Both the position numbers and the translations under genes were made by a program. From Lycium barbarum (taxonomy: Eukaryota; Streptophyta; Magnoliopsida; Solanales; Solanaceae), in the NCBI RefSeq assembly GCF_019175385.1, contig NC_083345.1:124871657-124935656 (forward strand): a stretch of DNA of 64,000 bases. The letters are read 5' to 3'. This document shows, piece by piece, positions 44,969 to 57,604 of the stretch (position 1 is the stretch's first letter; each line of letters begins with the position of its first letter). The notes under the pieces were generated by a model, which was given only the letters and a program-made list of their open reading frames with translations, made no database searches and was not told the DNA's origin.

Positions 44969-47133
44969 GAGTCCGACGCCAAAATGGCACGTTTTTGGAC
45001 CTTGAAGACAAAAATGGTATGTCTTCTTTTTTTTTTATATACCAAAAGGGGCTTTTCGTTGGTTATCCAACGAAATGTTAACCCCATTTAACATTTCCGT
45101 CAAATGTAAAAAAATAAAATAAAATTGTATTTCGTTACATACCTGGCGAAATACAATTTTTTTTAATTTTTTTTTGTATTTCGCTAGGTTACTAGCGAAA
45201 TGTAATTCATTTTTTTTCCTTTTTTTTTAAATCCGCTTTTTCGTGTTTTTTTTTTTTAAGTTTCCTAAAATAAAATTATGAAAATATAAATTTTTTAGGA
45301 CACAAAAAAATCAATTTTCCTGATTTATTGTTTCAGATATTTTAATTAATTAAAAAAAATCCATTTTTTCATTTCTTTTCAAAAAGCAGGTTTAAAAAAT
45401 GAGATTCATTTTTCCTGATTCTAAAAAACCATTTTCCAAATTTTAAAAAAATAAATTAATTTGCCAGTAATAAAATGCCATAATTTACATATTTTTTTAA
45501 TTTTTTTTTTAGTATTGACCGTTAGTCAAACGGCATAAATGAGCCAAAAAGTTGAATTGAGGGGTATTCGTAGCAAAATAGATGAATGAAGTGTATTTTT
45601 AGACCTTTTCTAATAGTTCAGGAGCATTTTTGCCATTTTCTGTTAAATTGTTAACAAAATATTTGGGAGTTGACTAAAAGTACACCACTTATGCAAACAT
45701 AATGCTCCATGTAAGAGAACGTATATAGTTTTAGGTCCAAACCTAAATGTAATATACTATTTTGATCCTTTTCTCGAAAACTAAACTGTAACGGCGCGGT
45801 TAAGTCCAATAACACAGTAAAATACTACGTTAAAGATTATTTTTTGTATAAAGCAGTATTTTACTACAATAGTTTTGGAAACTTTAGGCTTAAGTGTTAT
45901 ATTTTTGTAAGGTTATTTTAGAACTTTATATGTCGAGAAAATTAGTCAGCTTTATTTTCAAAAATTGAAACCACATAAGTGAAATTGACATTCACAGCTA
46001 CATTACTCCGAAATTTTTATGTTGAAGTCTATTGCGTATCATCATATTATAAGTAAAGAAAACTGAAAATTTCCGGCCAATTTGGGGGGAAATTAAAATT
46101 GGAAGGGAAAAAAGAGGTTTTCTAGAAAATCGGCCCGACCATGGCGGTTTGCGCTGCTAGATCTCGTAAAAATATGCAAAATAAAAAAAAATTGCATAAA
46201 TCGGATATCCGAGCGCAAAGTTATGACTGTTTAAAGTTTCACCAATTTACAACTACTCTTTCTCCTATATTTTTTAACTATGTTTTTATCTAATTGAATT
46301 AGATTTATATTCAAAATAAAGTTATGTCTTGATTAAAAAATAACACGCTTGAATCAAAACCTTAAAAAATAAAACACTTAAACCTAAAGTTTCCAAACAA
46401 AACTTACTTCAGACACCTTTTCAACCCCTAAAACGACGATCTGAACATCTATGTATCCTTGATGTATTGAGCTTACATTATTGTACGCAGAAAAAAATAT
46501 CAGGTTCTATATAAAATATTGACATTTCGGAATCTTGACACACGACTAATTGTTGGTCAAAGTATGGAAAAAAAAACACTAAGTGTTGCCAATTTTTTTT
46601 TTATTAAAATAAGATGTTGCGATCTTTTTATGAAAAAAAAACACTAAGTGTTCCTTACTGGCAATTTTTTTTTTTTTAAATCTGGAAAATGTTTTTTTTA
46701 GAATCAGGAAAAATGAATCTCATTTTTTAAACTTGCTTTTTGGAAAGAAATGAAAAATTGGATTTTTTTTAATTAATTAAAATATCTGAAACAATAAATC
46801 AGGAAAATTAATTTTTTTGTGTCCTAAAAAATTTATATTTTCATAATTTTAATTTAGGAAACTTAAAAAAAAAAACACACGAAAAAGTGGATTTTTTTTT
46901 AAAAAAAATGAATTACATTTCGCTAGTAACCTAGCGAAATACAAAAAAAAAAAATTGTATTTCGCCAGGTATGTAACGAAATACATTTTTTTTTTTTTAC
47001 ATTTGACGGAAATGTTAAATGGGGTTAACATTTCGTTGGATAACCAACGAAAAGCCCCTTTTGGTATAAAAAAAAGAAGACATACCATTTTTGTCTAAAA
47101 GGTCCAAAAACGTGTCATTTTGGCGCCGGACTC
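44969..47133. mobile_element. Non-autonomous Mutator-like element with about 490-bp inverted ends
   Basis: The left end from 44969 (GAGTCCGACGCCAAAATGGC) and the inverse of the right end at 47133 (GAGTCCGGCGCCAAAATGAC) stay about 95% alike for the first 150 bp and alignable to about 45474 and 46646. An exact 10-bp target duplication gaaataggag lies at 44959-44968 and 47134-47143. The terminal repeats contain small palindromes (TTTCGTTGGTTATCCAACGA, ATTTCGCTAGGTTACTAGCG). The interior (45475-46645) has no coding frame. Long inverted ends plus a 9-11-bp duplication is the Mutator pattern. Confidence 0.85.
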
Positions 47134-47143
47134 GAAATAGGAG

Positions 47144-48732
47144 CGGACAAGGAAGAACAACCATTTGACTTTAACACGTGTATGAGATGGCGGGTTTGAC
47201 TAGGTGACATAATGAAACTCTATCGAATTGCAAATTTTGAAATGATGGTTCCACCTCGTCCTTGGCCTCGAAGAGTGGTGAGCAACACAAAACTTTAATC
47301 AATTAAATGGCATGGTATTAGAGTAGGAGGCTTTCCTTTGGTATAGAAATCCACGGAAAACATTGTGGTATAGATAAAGTTAGAAAAACGGAGAAAGCTA
47401 GTTCATTTTCTCCTCTAACAGTGTATGTTGTTGCACTCCATAGGCAATGAAGTGATAGTTATGTTTTTCTTTTTTGCACCCAAGAGTAAGGCTTAGCGGT
47501 CAATAAGCAGGTGGAAAACAGGTAGACCACTAAAATCTCAGGAAACAAAATTTTCAGGCGTTGTTTTTCCATCCGTCTAATCCTTAGTAGACACTATTAC
47601 CTAAAGGTAACCTATATTGGAGTGAGGTAGCAGGAGCCCGGTAAAAAAGTTGAGGTGCACGCAAGTTGGCGCAGACACCACTACTTAATAACAAAAAGAA
47701 GTCAAAACTTATATTGGAGTGAGGTACATGAGCCTGGAAAAATAGTCGAGGTGCACGCAAGTTGGCGCAGCCACCACTATTTTAAACAAAAAGAAGTAAA
47801 AATTTAAATTATACTCTCACTAATCTCACACATTTTTTTTAGTATGATAGCATAATGATTGAATACCTTAAAATAAAACGACGCAGACTTAAAATTACAT
47901 GAAAGGAAGTTTTTTCAAAAGGTCCATAATTATTTGTAATCTATGTGAAAACACAATAAGCTTGAAACAAAAGATTCATATGAATAGTGTTTTGCACTCG
48001 TATTTTACTATCCTTTAGAAGAGCCAGTTTAACAGGCACCTTCGTCGTCCGTTTGTGGGCCCAAAAAAATATTATGGGCCCACATATTTTTTTATGACCT
48101 GCTTTTTAATAAACCCACTTCAGCTGCTTTCACTTCTAAAGGGTAGAAGATTATATTACCTTCAATCCACAATCAATCCAGAAACTTCTACAAGTACAAG
48201 TAGTAGAAGCTACAAGCTTCACCCAAAACTCAATCCAGAAAATTTTCAGTCTCTTCACATACAGTAAATCAAGAAGCTTCTCATCAATTTATACCACCAA
48301 AAATATAGTATAATTTTGCTCAGGCTGGTGCTGCAATTTTCAGATATCAGGTATTAATTTTTGAACTCTTCTAATTTGAGCATCGTTTCTTCTTTTGATA
48401 GCATTTTTTAAAGCTTCTTCACCATTTTTTAAAGCTTCTTCAACTTTCTAATGTAATAAACGAAATTATGGAAAAGAAATGATAGCGTACTTACAGTTAC
48501 AGGTGAAGAGTTTGTTGGATTAATTTGTAAAGAAAAGAAAGTTTTAGGGCAGAAAGGAGATAAAGTAGAAATATAGATAAATCCAACAACTCAAAAAAGA
48601 AGAGAAGAAACTGCAATAGTAGATATAGAGTTCTTGGTGTATATATCCATTTTCATTCTTTGGGAATATTGTTTTAGTGGATTTTGAATCTTTCGCAAAA
48701 GTGCAATTTTTTTGGGGTTTTGCCTTTTTGTT
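47144..48732. other. No recognised gene
   Basis: Contains a short direct repeat AAAACTTATATTGGAGTGAG/CACGCAAGTTGGCGCAG (47610-47780) and a leader-like CT/CA-rich stretch at 48150-48290. A palindrome-like GTGGGCCC/GGGCCCAC pair flanks 48055-48080. Confidence 0.45.
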
Positions 48733-50535
48733 GACTATTCTTCAAATTTTTTGTACTCTTCCCTTGATTATTGTTGTCATGAGTTCTTTAGGCGGAGATG
48801 TGGGATTGTTTTACTCTAATTTTCTCTATATAAATCATATACTCTACATAGTCCGCTAATTTCAGAAGGTTAGCACACTATTTATTCTGTATTTTGCTTA
48901 ATTTTTTTGGGGATAATATTTGGGTAAAATAGAAGAAATTGAATGTTTGAAGGAAAATTCTTCAAGAATGGTGAGCAGGAAGGTATGTAATTTTTTTTCT
49001 TTTCAATTTGTTAATAGGAGTATCAATATGCTATATGTGCTTCCTGATTCTCTGTTAGGAAAAACTAAAACAACATGTTAATGAATGCAATTTTTCATTG
49101 TTCTCTTAGAAGCATAGAGGCACTTTAGTCATGTAAAGATCAGCAACATTATTTCCTTTGAGAAATAAGACCTTCAATCTTTTTAGAAAATTATATGAAA
49201 ATTGAGATGACAGGAAATTAATGAGAATAAACATAATGTAGTTTTAACCAGTTAAAGCAAGAAAAGTCCACTAGCAAGTATATCTGATAATGGTATTTAT
49301 GTTGTTTCCATGTACTTCCATGATTTGAGCATGATTCTTCTTTCTCCTTACTTATGCCATGTGACACTACATTTTGCAACACTTAGGAGAAGGTATCTGA
49401 TTATTGTATGGTGTGCAGAGGCATTGATATATCTATTTCATGGCGTTTTGTTATTAAATCAAAATAGATTTACTTCTTTTGGATGCCCCTTTATAATCTC
49501 TTCCATCCTTACTATTGGTGCCTTGTACTAATCTGCTCCTTGCAATGTATGTCGATGCGTGTCGCCCAATAGTTATTTCTCGGATTACTGCTTTAAATAT
49601 TTATTTTGATGTACAAGTGGAGTCTTAATATGTCCAAGAATGAAAAGTTACCAGCTTCAAAAAATATGTCCAAGAATGAATAGATTGTTAAGTGAGTTGG
49701 AGGAAGGAGTGGAAACAATTTTGGGCTTATAGGACTCAGTCTGAGGTCTCTGCTCCTTCTTTATGCTAAATTTTTTTTCTATTATTCCTTGTGCTTTGTA
49801 GATACCTAAATAGAGTTGTAGTTGAGGTTCACACAACTCGGCCAGCTCAGGCTTGATCATTTGGAGGTTTGTGTTCTTCTTAGACGGTGCTGACTGTTAC
49901 TTCCTTCACTTAAAACATCTTTCTGCTTTTGCATTTTCATTTATGTTTAAATGTTTGAAAATGGATCGACATGGAATGCATGACAGGTAGTTGTAAGTTG
50001 TTAAGTATTCGATCCTCTTTACAAGTTCTTTTGAGGAAAAAAGGTCATAGTTTGGATGAAACTCTCACATACTCTGTATTTTCATTTAGTTGGATAAGCA
50101 GCCTTTTACAGTTGATTAGTTTTCATTAATACAATAGATTTATGTTAATGAATTTGGAACGAACTAACCCAATTCACAAAATGAGAGGAAGTATATGTAG
50201 TATTTTCAATCAGAAAATGGAGTTCTTTTCCTCTAATAAGAATAGACATCGAAGTAAATTAGAAGATTTATGAAAAAAAATGACATGCGTATAACCAATC
50301 AATATGTTAATTTCCTCTTTTTTATTGTGATATCGAGATAACTTTACAAATGCCAATTTTGGTTCATAATTTGTCCATTCGCGGATGTTGCATGGAAAAC
50401 ATCACATGAAGAGTATATAAAGGTTGCTGATATTGAAAATGTCTGAAATAGTTGAAGCATATGCTGGTCGCTCCTTTATCATATTTGTTTTTGCAAAAAC
50501 TTTTAGAAGTTTAATCATCTTTTACACGATTAAAA
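48733..50535. repeat. Direct duplication, copy A (1.8 kb)
   Basis: Runs from GACTATTCTTCAAATTTTTT to TTTTACACGATTAAAA; the same sequence, a few percent diverged by eye, recurs at 50968-53697. No coding frame conserved between copies beyond short ones, so the function of the unit is unknown. Confidence 0.9.
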
Positions 50536-50636
50536 AACTTGCTTAATTTTTGAAGGTGATAATTCAGGGGCTAGAAGTGCCAAAGGAGCCATCTTATCTT
50601 TGATAATTGGTATAAAATTATTCATCTGCACGTACT

Positions 50637-50707
50637 TAAGAGCCTATTTGGATTGGCTTATTTTTGGTTCTTTTAAGTCAAGATAGGCCCATCCAAATGG
50701 GCTCTTA
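50637..50707. mobile_element. Very short MITE, TAAGAGCCTATTTGGAT ends
   Basis: 71 bp: TAAGAGCCTATTTGGATTGG to ATCCAAATGGGCTCTTA, near-perfect hairpin; a deletion derivative of the family at 12811 and 44377. It lies between the two duplication copies. Confidence 0.7.
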
Positions 50708-50967
50708 AAGCATTTCTTCTGGAGTCGCATCTATAAGTATATTTTCTTTTTCCTCTTTCGATGATATCTGGTCCATAAATTTGTTGACCAAAATCAGTAG
50801 ATGTGTGCATTTTCATTTTTATTTTATTTTAGCTTCTTGGTATATCAGGGAAATTGTAACATCCATTCAGGACTGTTTGAGTATTTTGGAGTTGGAGAGT
50901 TAGGCTTGAAGGAGAAAGAGTTTAGGGCAAAACTTTGAGCTCAATTTTAAAGTTAATATTCATTTTA

Positions 50968-53697
50968 GACTATTCTTCAAATTTTTTGTACTCTTCTCTT
51001 GATTATTGTTGTCATGAGTTCTTTAAGCGGAGATGTGGGATTGTTTTAATCTAATTTTCTCTATATAAATCATATACTCTACATAGTCCGCTAATTTCAG
51101 AAGGTTAGCACACTATTTATTCTGTATTTTGCTTAATTTTTTTGGGGATAATATTTGGGTAAAATAGAAGAAACTGAATGTTGGAAGGAAAATTCTTCAA
51201 GAACAGTGAGCAGGAAGGTATGTAATTCTTTTGCTTTTCAATTTGTTAATAGGAGTATCAATATGCTATATGTGCTTCCTGATTCTCTGTTAGGAAAAAC
51301 TAAAAATCTTCAGGTTTTTTTTCTAAGATATTGTTGTAGGGAGTGACAACAGGCTATGTGATAGAGAAATTTTTAAAAAAACAATATGATGATTCCTTAT
51401 TGCAGAGGAGATTCACAAATTTAACTGTAGTTAAGATACAAATTACAGCTTCAAATAAATTTCATGACTGAACTACGAATATAAAGTCTGCCCTTTTTTT
51501 TTCGAGGGGTCGGCACTGTTTGATTTTCCAGAGAAAGTCTTATGAATTCAAGAAGTTTTTTCCTCAAAAGGTTCATTCTTCAATTTGTGGATGTAATTAT
51601 TTAAATTTCATGTCTTTTATTTCATTTAGTCGGAATAATTTTGAAGAAAGTCCACCACTTCAACTATGAAGAGGTAATTTGTGTGTTCTATTCACGCTGT
51701 TGAACCATGAATAGCTCATGCTATGTGTTTCTCCGAATAGTCATATGCCTTACTGATAGTTTTGTACCTTTGAAAGTATCGCCATTTTGTTCCTATCATT
51801 GTTAACTTTTTTTTTTGGTTCTGATGTTATATGCTCCGGTATGATGATAAGTAGTTGTAATTGATATTTCATGCTATATCGTATCAGATGTGTGCGGTGT
51901 ACGAATAAAAGTTTAAACTTACAATTGAACTTGTATAAATTTTGTGAAACATTTACAAACTGTTTTTTTTTTCTTTATTTCCTTGCCACAGGAATTTCCT
52001 CCTGATGCTATCCAACCTCTTGATAATCCCTGCTGGAATTGGGAACAGAGACATCATATATGTTGGTAGGGCATCAAGGACTGAGTTGATGAGTGTCACT
52101 CTACCCCTCAAGGACAAATATTGGCTTTTCCATCTGGCTAATTTCCTCTCAGGCCATCCATGCTATGGCAGGCATGTTGCGAATTATCTCTGGTCAGCCT
52201 CCTCCTTAGATCTTCCTATTTTCTGTTAAGCAATGGGCTAAGGTAGAAGTAGTTCTAAATGTTGTTTGATTCAAGGTTTTTCATTATTCTCTTAGAAGCA
52301 TAGAGGCACTTTAGTCATGTAAAGATCAACAACATTATTTCCTTTGAGAAATAAGACCTTCAATCTTTTTAGAAAATTATATGAAAATTGAGATGACAGG
52401 AAATTAATGAGAATAAACATAATGTAGTTTTAACTAGCAAGTATATTTGATAATGGTATTTATGTTGTTTCCATGTACTTCCATGATTTGAGCATAATTC
52501 TTCTTTCTCCTTACTTATGCCATGTGACACTACATTTTGCAACACTTAGGAGAAGGTATCTGATTATTGTATGGTATGCAGAGGCATCGATATATCTATT
52601 TCATGGCGTTTTGTTATTAAATCAAAATATATTTACTTCTTTTGGATGCCCCTTTATAATCTCTTCCATCCTTACTATTGGTGCCTTGTACTAATCTGCT
52701 CCTTGCAATGTATGTCGATGCGTGTCGCCCAATAGTTATTTCTCGAATTACTGCTTTAAATATTTATTTTGATGTACAAGTGGAGTCTTAATATGTCCAA
52801 GAATGAAAAGTTACCAGCTTCAAAAAATATGTCCAAGAATGAATAGATTGTTAAGTGAGTTGGAGGAAGCAGTGGAAACAATTTTGGGCTTATAGGACTC
52901 AGTCTGAGGTCTCTGCTCCTTATTTATGCTAAATAATATTTCTATTATTCCTTGTGCTTTGTACATACTTAAATAGAGTTGTAGTTGAGGCTCACACAAC
53001 TCGTTCAGCTCAGGCTTGATCATTTGGAGGTTTGTGTTCTTCTTAGACGGTGCTGACTGTTACTTCCTCTACTTAAAACATCTTTCTGATTTTGCATTTT
53101 CATTTATGTTTAAATGTTTGAAAATGGATCGACATGGAATGTATGACAGGTAGTTGTAAGTTGTTAAGTATTCGATCCTCTTTACAAGTTCTTTTGAGGA
53201 AAAAAAGTCATAGTTTGGATGAAACTCTCACATACTCTGTATTTTCATTTAGTTGGATAAGCAGCCTTTTACAGTTGATTAGTTTTCATTAATACAATAG
53301 ATTTATGTTAATGAATTTGGATCGAACTAACCCAATTCACAAAATGAGAGGAAGTATATGTAGCATTTGCAATCAGAAAATGGTGTTCTTTTCCTCTAAT
53401 AAGAATAGACATCGAAGTAAATTAGAAGATTTATGAAAAAAAATGACATGCGTATAACCAATCAATATGTTAATTTCCTCTTTTTTATTGTGATATCGAG
53501 ATAACTTTACAAATGCCAATTTTGGTTCATAATTGGTCCATTCGCGGATGTTGCATGGAAAACATCACATGAATAGTATATAAAGGTTGCTGATATTGAA
53601 AATGTCTGAAATAGTTGAAGCATATGCTGGTCGCTCCTTTATCATATTTGTTTTTGCAAAAACTTTTAGAAGTTTAGTCATCTTTTACACGATTAAA
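50968..53697. repeat. Direct duplication, copy B, interrupted by about 1 kb
   Basis: Matches copy A up to GTTAGGAAAAACTAAAA (about 51306) and again from about 52275 (TTTTTCATTRTTCTCTTAGA). The intervening DNA contains the LINE fragment at 51990-52180. Copy B also lacks a short segment that copy A has near 49250. Confidence 0.88.
51990..52180 (-). pseudogene. LINE reverse transcriptase fragment
   Basis: On the minus strand the translation reads [20 protein letters not shown] then [20 protein letters not shown] and [11 protein letters not shown], the conserved region just after the reverse transcriptase core in plant L1-like LINEs. The plus-strand frame over the same bases is a shadow. It was brought in with the insertion in duplication copy B. 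Confidence 0.85.
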
Positions 53698-54780
53698 ACA
53701 TTGTTGAACGTGAACCATGTTTCTCTACTTATAAATTTCTCCTACACTGACTGTATTATTTGTCAAAATGATGTTTGTAGGAAGAAATATCCTTCATATT
53801 CATCAATGAATATACTTAAATTACGAAGACTTCTTCTTTGTGCACATCTTTTCAAATATACCATATTCTCCCTGTGCTTGATAATTGTAATAAGATAAAT
53901 TCTTTTATGATATCAATAAGTTCAATCTGAAACCAAAGATGTTCAGCCCCTCTTTTGAATACAAGTTAACTGGATCATTAAGGTTGGTGCTTTATATACT
54001 TATATTCTTGCAACAGGCATCTTGTGATTGTTACTTTAATACTTATATTCTTGCAGCAAGCACGTTGTGGTTGTTATTATTGCAACGTAATAATCTTAAT
54101 TCTTACTCTCTTATGCTCTTTTGGGGTTAACAGTCTGTGTTTGGGATGATATGTGGTTTGTTGTTGATAGTGCTCTTTAAGCAGTGATCACCATTAATTT
54201 TGGTTTCTCTCTGGTACATTGATTCATTTCACAAATTTTCACTTATCGTGGAAATTACATTCTGAACTTAAACAAGCATCAACATTTTGCATGTATTATC
54301 TTGCTTTGGTGATGGTGTGAGACAACCTGAGAAGCTTATGCTTTTCACGTTTCAGTATCCGAGAGCAAAACTGTCACCTGTGACAGTGGTAACGACCGAA
54401 CTGTCATCCCTAACAGTGGTAACAAAACTGTCTCTAGCATCAACATAAAGTTGCTTATGTGGTCCTTGAATTACGAAGCAAGCTTAAGACGTCTAAATGT
54501 GTTGTATTAGATAATTCAACTTATACTCTTTAGTAAAGAAGCTGAGTTAGTTCCATTGATTCTGTTCTGAAAATGTCCTTTTTAGTTATGTGATAACTCA
54601 ATTTATTCTCTTTTAAGAAGTATTAATAAATTTTCGTAGCAAACACGAATATAATAAATTTTAGATACGGAGCACAAACTACAATGTTATATTAATCGTA
54701 TTTTGAACATAGTATATATATATATTATCACTATCTAAACACAACTACATATACATAGATACACTATAATCCGAAGTGTT
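53698..54780. other. No recognised gene
   Basis: AT-rich, with short repeats GCAAAACTGTCACCTGTGAC / CTAACAGTGGTAACAAAAC at 54365-54440. Confidence 0.5.
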
Positions 54781-54782
54781 GG

Positions 54783-54814
54783 GCCCGTGCGCAGCACGGG
54801 CATAGACCATCTAG
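54783..54814 (+). mobile_element. Helitron-like 3' terminus 1
   Basis: Hairpin GCCCGTGCGCAGCACGGGC (54783-54801), 9 bases, then CTAG followed by T: the 3' signature of Helitrons (hairpin, CTRR, insertion before T). The 5' TC end was not identified. Confidence 0.6.
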
Positions 54815-55203
54815 TAACTTTATAATAAGTGTGGATCTTAAGGACGACGAAGGTAGTCTTGTACTTTTAGTTTGAATCCAGCTATAGTGTAGTGCTTCTA
54901 AAGAGTCCACGTGTCATTGAGGTGTCCCCCATATGTTCCATTATCTGGTTCTTTATTTCTCTCCTTTCATGTTCTATCAATGTGATCCCAATTAATATGT
55001 TTTGTCCTTCCAGCAACCTCAAGAATGCAACTGTATAACTTTTTCCACAAATGAATGCATATAGTATGAAGCATATTATGTTCCTAATATTTAGTTTAAT
55101 GATATTTTCTTTATTTGGATAATCTTACTATGCAATGGAACCACCATGAAATTACCTTGCCAATTAATGTTGGATCTCATTTGTACAATGATGTTGGGAA
55201 AAT

Positions 55204-55235
55204 GCCCGTACTATGCACGGGCACGAGCCATCTAG
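55204..55235 (+). mobile_element. Helitron-like 3' terminus 2
   Basis: Hairpin GCCCGTACTATGCACGGGC then ACGAGCCAT and CTAG followed by T, parallel to the terminus at 54783. Confidence 0.6.
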
Positions 55236-55342
55236 TTTCTTAAATAAACATGATAATCCTTCATATTTTTAATTAGTATTCTCTAGACAAGTGTATGTCT
55301 GATTATCATATTTATAAATATAGGACGAAAGGAGAATTGTTT

Positions 55343-55390
55343 CATAGATGAAGGAATAGTCCGCGCAAGCGCGTTCCTCCATCATCTATG
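55343..55390. repeat. Short perfect-core hairpin
   Basis: CATAGATGAAGGAA and its near-inverse TTCCTCCATCATCTATG enclose CGCGCAAGCGCG. No surrounding gene. Confidence 0.7.
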
Positions 55391-55687
55391 GATTAAAGTT
55401 TGTTTCTTATCTTGTTTTTCCCCTTGTTTTGATATCTTTTTAGTTGAAGAGGAGTAAACTAGAGCAACGGTAAGAATCGTCGTTATATAATCAGGATGTC
55501 ATAGGTTTAAGTTATGAAAACAACTTCTTGCAGAAATGTACGGAAAGACTTCATATAGAAGTGGTTGCAACATATTAGTATGTGACGAATTCATCCCAAT
55601 CCGTTATTTATGACGTGGAACATAGATTTATGAGTGAAGATCCATTAAAATTTTAGCAAATATTTGATTTGTAATTTTAAAAGTACT

Positions 55688-55981
55688 ACGATCCCTCTGT
55701 TCCTATTTATGTGACAGTTCAGATTTTCGAGAGTTAAATATGTTCCTATTTATGTGACAGTTCAGATTTTCGAGAGTTAAATGGTTTAATTTTGACTGTG
55801 AATTTAGACATTTTTTTTTGTTTTTAAAATAAATTCTATAGATTTGGAACTACATAAGTAGTTTGGGTCACAATAATTAATAATTTAAAATATTGAATAG
55901 GCACATAAGGAAATAACGTTAAAAAAAGCTTGTTTAACTCTCGAAATTCAAAAAGTGTCACATAAATTGGAACGGAAGGAA
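55688..55981. mobile_element. Stowaway-type MITE with internal duplication
   Basis: Left CCCTCTGTTCCTATTTATGT, right GTCACATAAATTGGAACGGA inverse. The segment TTCCTATTTATGTGACAGTT ... CGAGAGTTAAAT occurs twice in a row (55699-55790). Confidence 0.75.
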
Positions 55982-56452
55982 TATGTAACTTATAAGTAAC
56001 ATAAATTATGCAACTTTAAATCTTAGATTCGCTGTTGATTGTGTACAATAGACCCAATATCTCACCAATCCCAAACTTTATAGCGAGAGCTCAATACATG
56101 AAAGCTTCATATCTTTCTTGTTCATACATATATATACAACAAATTCTAGAAGGCTTGGAGAGATTGTCACATGATATGTAATAGGCTCAACCAAGTTGAA
56201 CAAGACTTGATCTTGGGTTTCGCCATCTTGAACCCCAAATTGGTACATGACATGCGCCATTCGTGCTTCATTTATTACATGCTTAACAAGTTTTCGATGT
56301 GATGTAGAAAGGGTATTGAAATGGTAATTGATCTTCTTCCAAGAATCCATAATTATGCTTTCGATATGCTCTCGAGCTACCTCCTCTGAGTCCGGCGCCA
56401 AAATCCATATGATACAAATATTGTTAAAAGAACTAGCACATATCAAGTGGTC

Positions 56453-56473
56453 GGGGGGGGGGGGGGGGGGGGG
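56453..56473. repeat. G21 homopolymer at the start of the terpene synthase last exon
   Basis: 21 consecutive G on the plus strand (C on the gene strand). The family normally has about 25 codons between exon start and the S-E-E-x-A-R motif, which would begin within or beside this tract. Confidence 0.9.
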
Positions 56474-57604
56474 TGCATTTGAATAGAAGGAAAAAAAAAT
56501 GAGGTAGAAGTTTGAGATTATACCGTTGAGGTACCTTGGTCATTGCAAAGTCGAATTATAACCGAAGTATGGTAAATAATTTCTTTGCAATTTTTGCATA
56601 AATCAATGGTTTCATTTGTTATTTCATTTGTCAGACCAAAAATCACATGAAAGGAAAGTAATGGCCCGGATGAGGAGGTCCACCCATTGTCAAGATACTC
56701 TTCAAGTGTTGGTATATGGCCTTTGTGATACCAGGTTTCTTCCACCAGCAAGGCTTTACAGAAGTTGACCCACTGAATTGTTAAAACATCAGAAGACTTT
56801 GGTCAAACATGCATGAAAAATCATAGGTACAGGAAAAATTCGACTTTTCCAAGTATAGCTTAATTTTTTATGTGACGACAAATTGGCTTTTTTAGGAATT
56901 GATGTGGTGCTCTAACATAAATAGGCGATAAATAATTATAACATTGACAGAGAATACTAGTTTGAAGGCAGTAACCTAGCAACTTAGGTTGATACTCCTA
57001 CATATTTTGGAACCACGTTTCTTAAATTAGCTTAGGCTACATTATTGGGTAATTTGCACCACATAAGGCCCACTAACGGGGATGCATTCCCTATCTACAG
57101 GGCCAGAGGGGGATTCACATGAAAGTTGTACGATAACAATGTACCGATTTTTTTATTCACCAAAATACCCCTGCCACCTCATTAAAATGAGATCTTTCAA
57201 GCACTTTTTGGTCTATTACCTAAGTTCTCCAATTTCCCCCAAACTTCATCCCTACAATTCCCAAACTCCCATGTCCATTTCCATGGTGTTTCACTGTAGT
57301 TCTCCAATACAAAATCTAATCAATATCACTGTTATAATATGAAATATAACCAAATCTAACCATTTTCACTGTTGTAATCGGAAAACGAAAACCCAACTAT
57401 CAGAATTTAAGACTTTTAGGCACTTCAGTCTTGGCCTATAAAGCATTAGAACATATGTTATACTACTATATATGAAAGACCACTTTAGTACTAACCACTT
57501 GTTTTAGATAAGGTAATGCTGAAGGGCCACCCTTTTGTTGTTGAATTTCAACAGATATCTCTTCCATTGTATCATGCAATGCTCTGAAACAAATCTGCAT
57601 ACAC

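Noticed and set aside
44776..45081. 101-codon frame overlapping the left end of the Mutator-like element
   Set aside because: No family resemblance and it crosses the transposon boundary at 44969.
52005..52229. Plus-strand frame of 74 codons in the duplication insert
   Set aside because: It is the antisense shadow of a recognisable LINE reverse transcriptase fragment on the minus strand.
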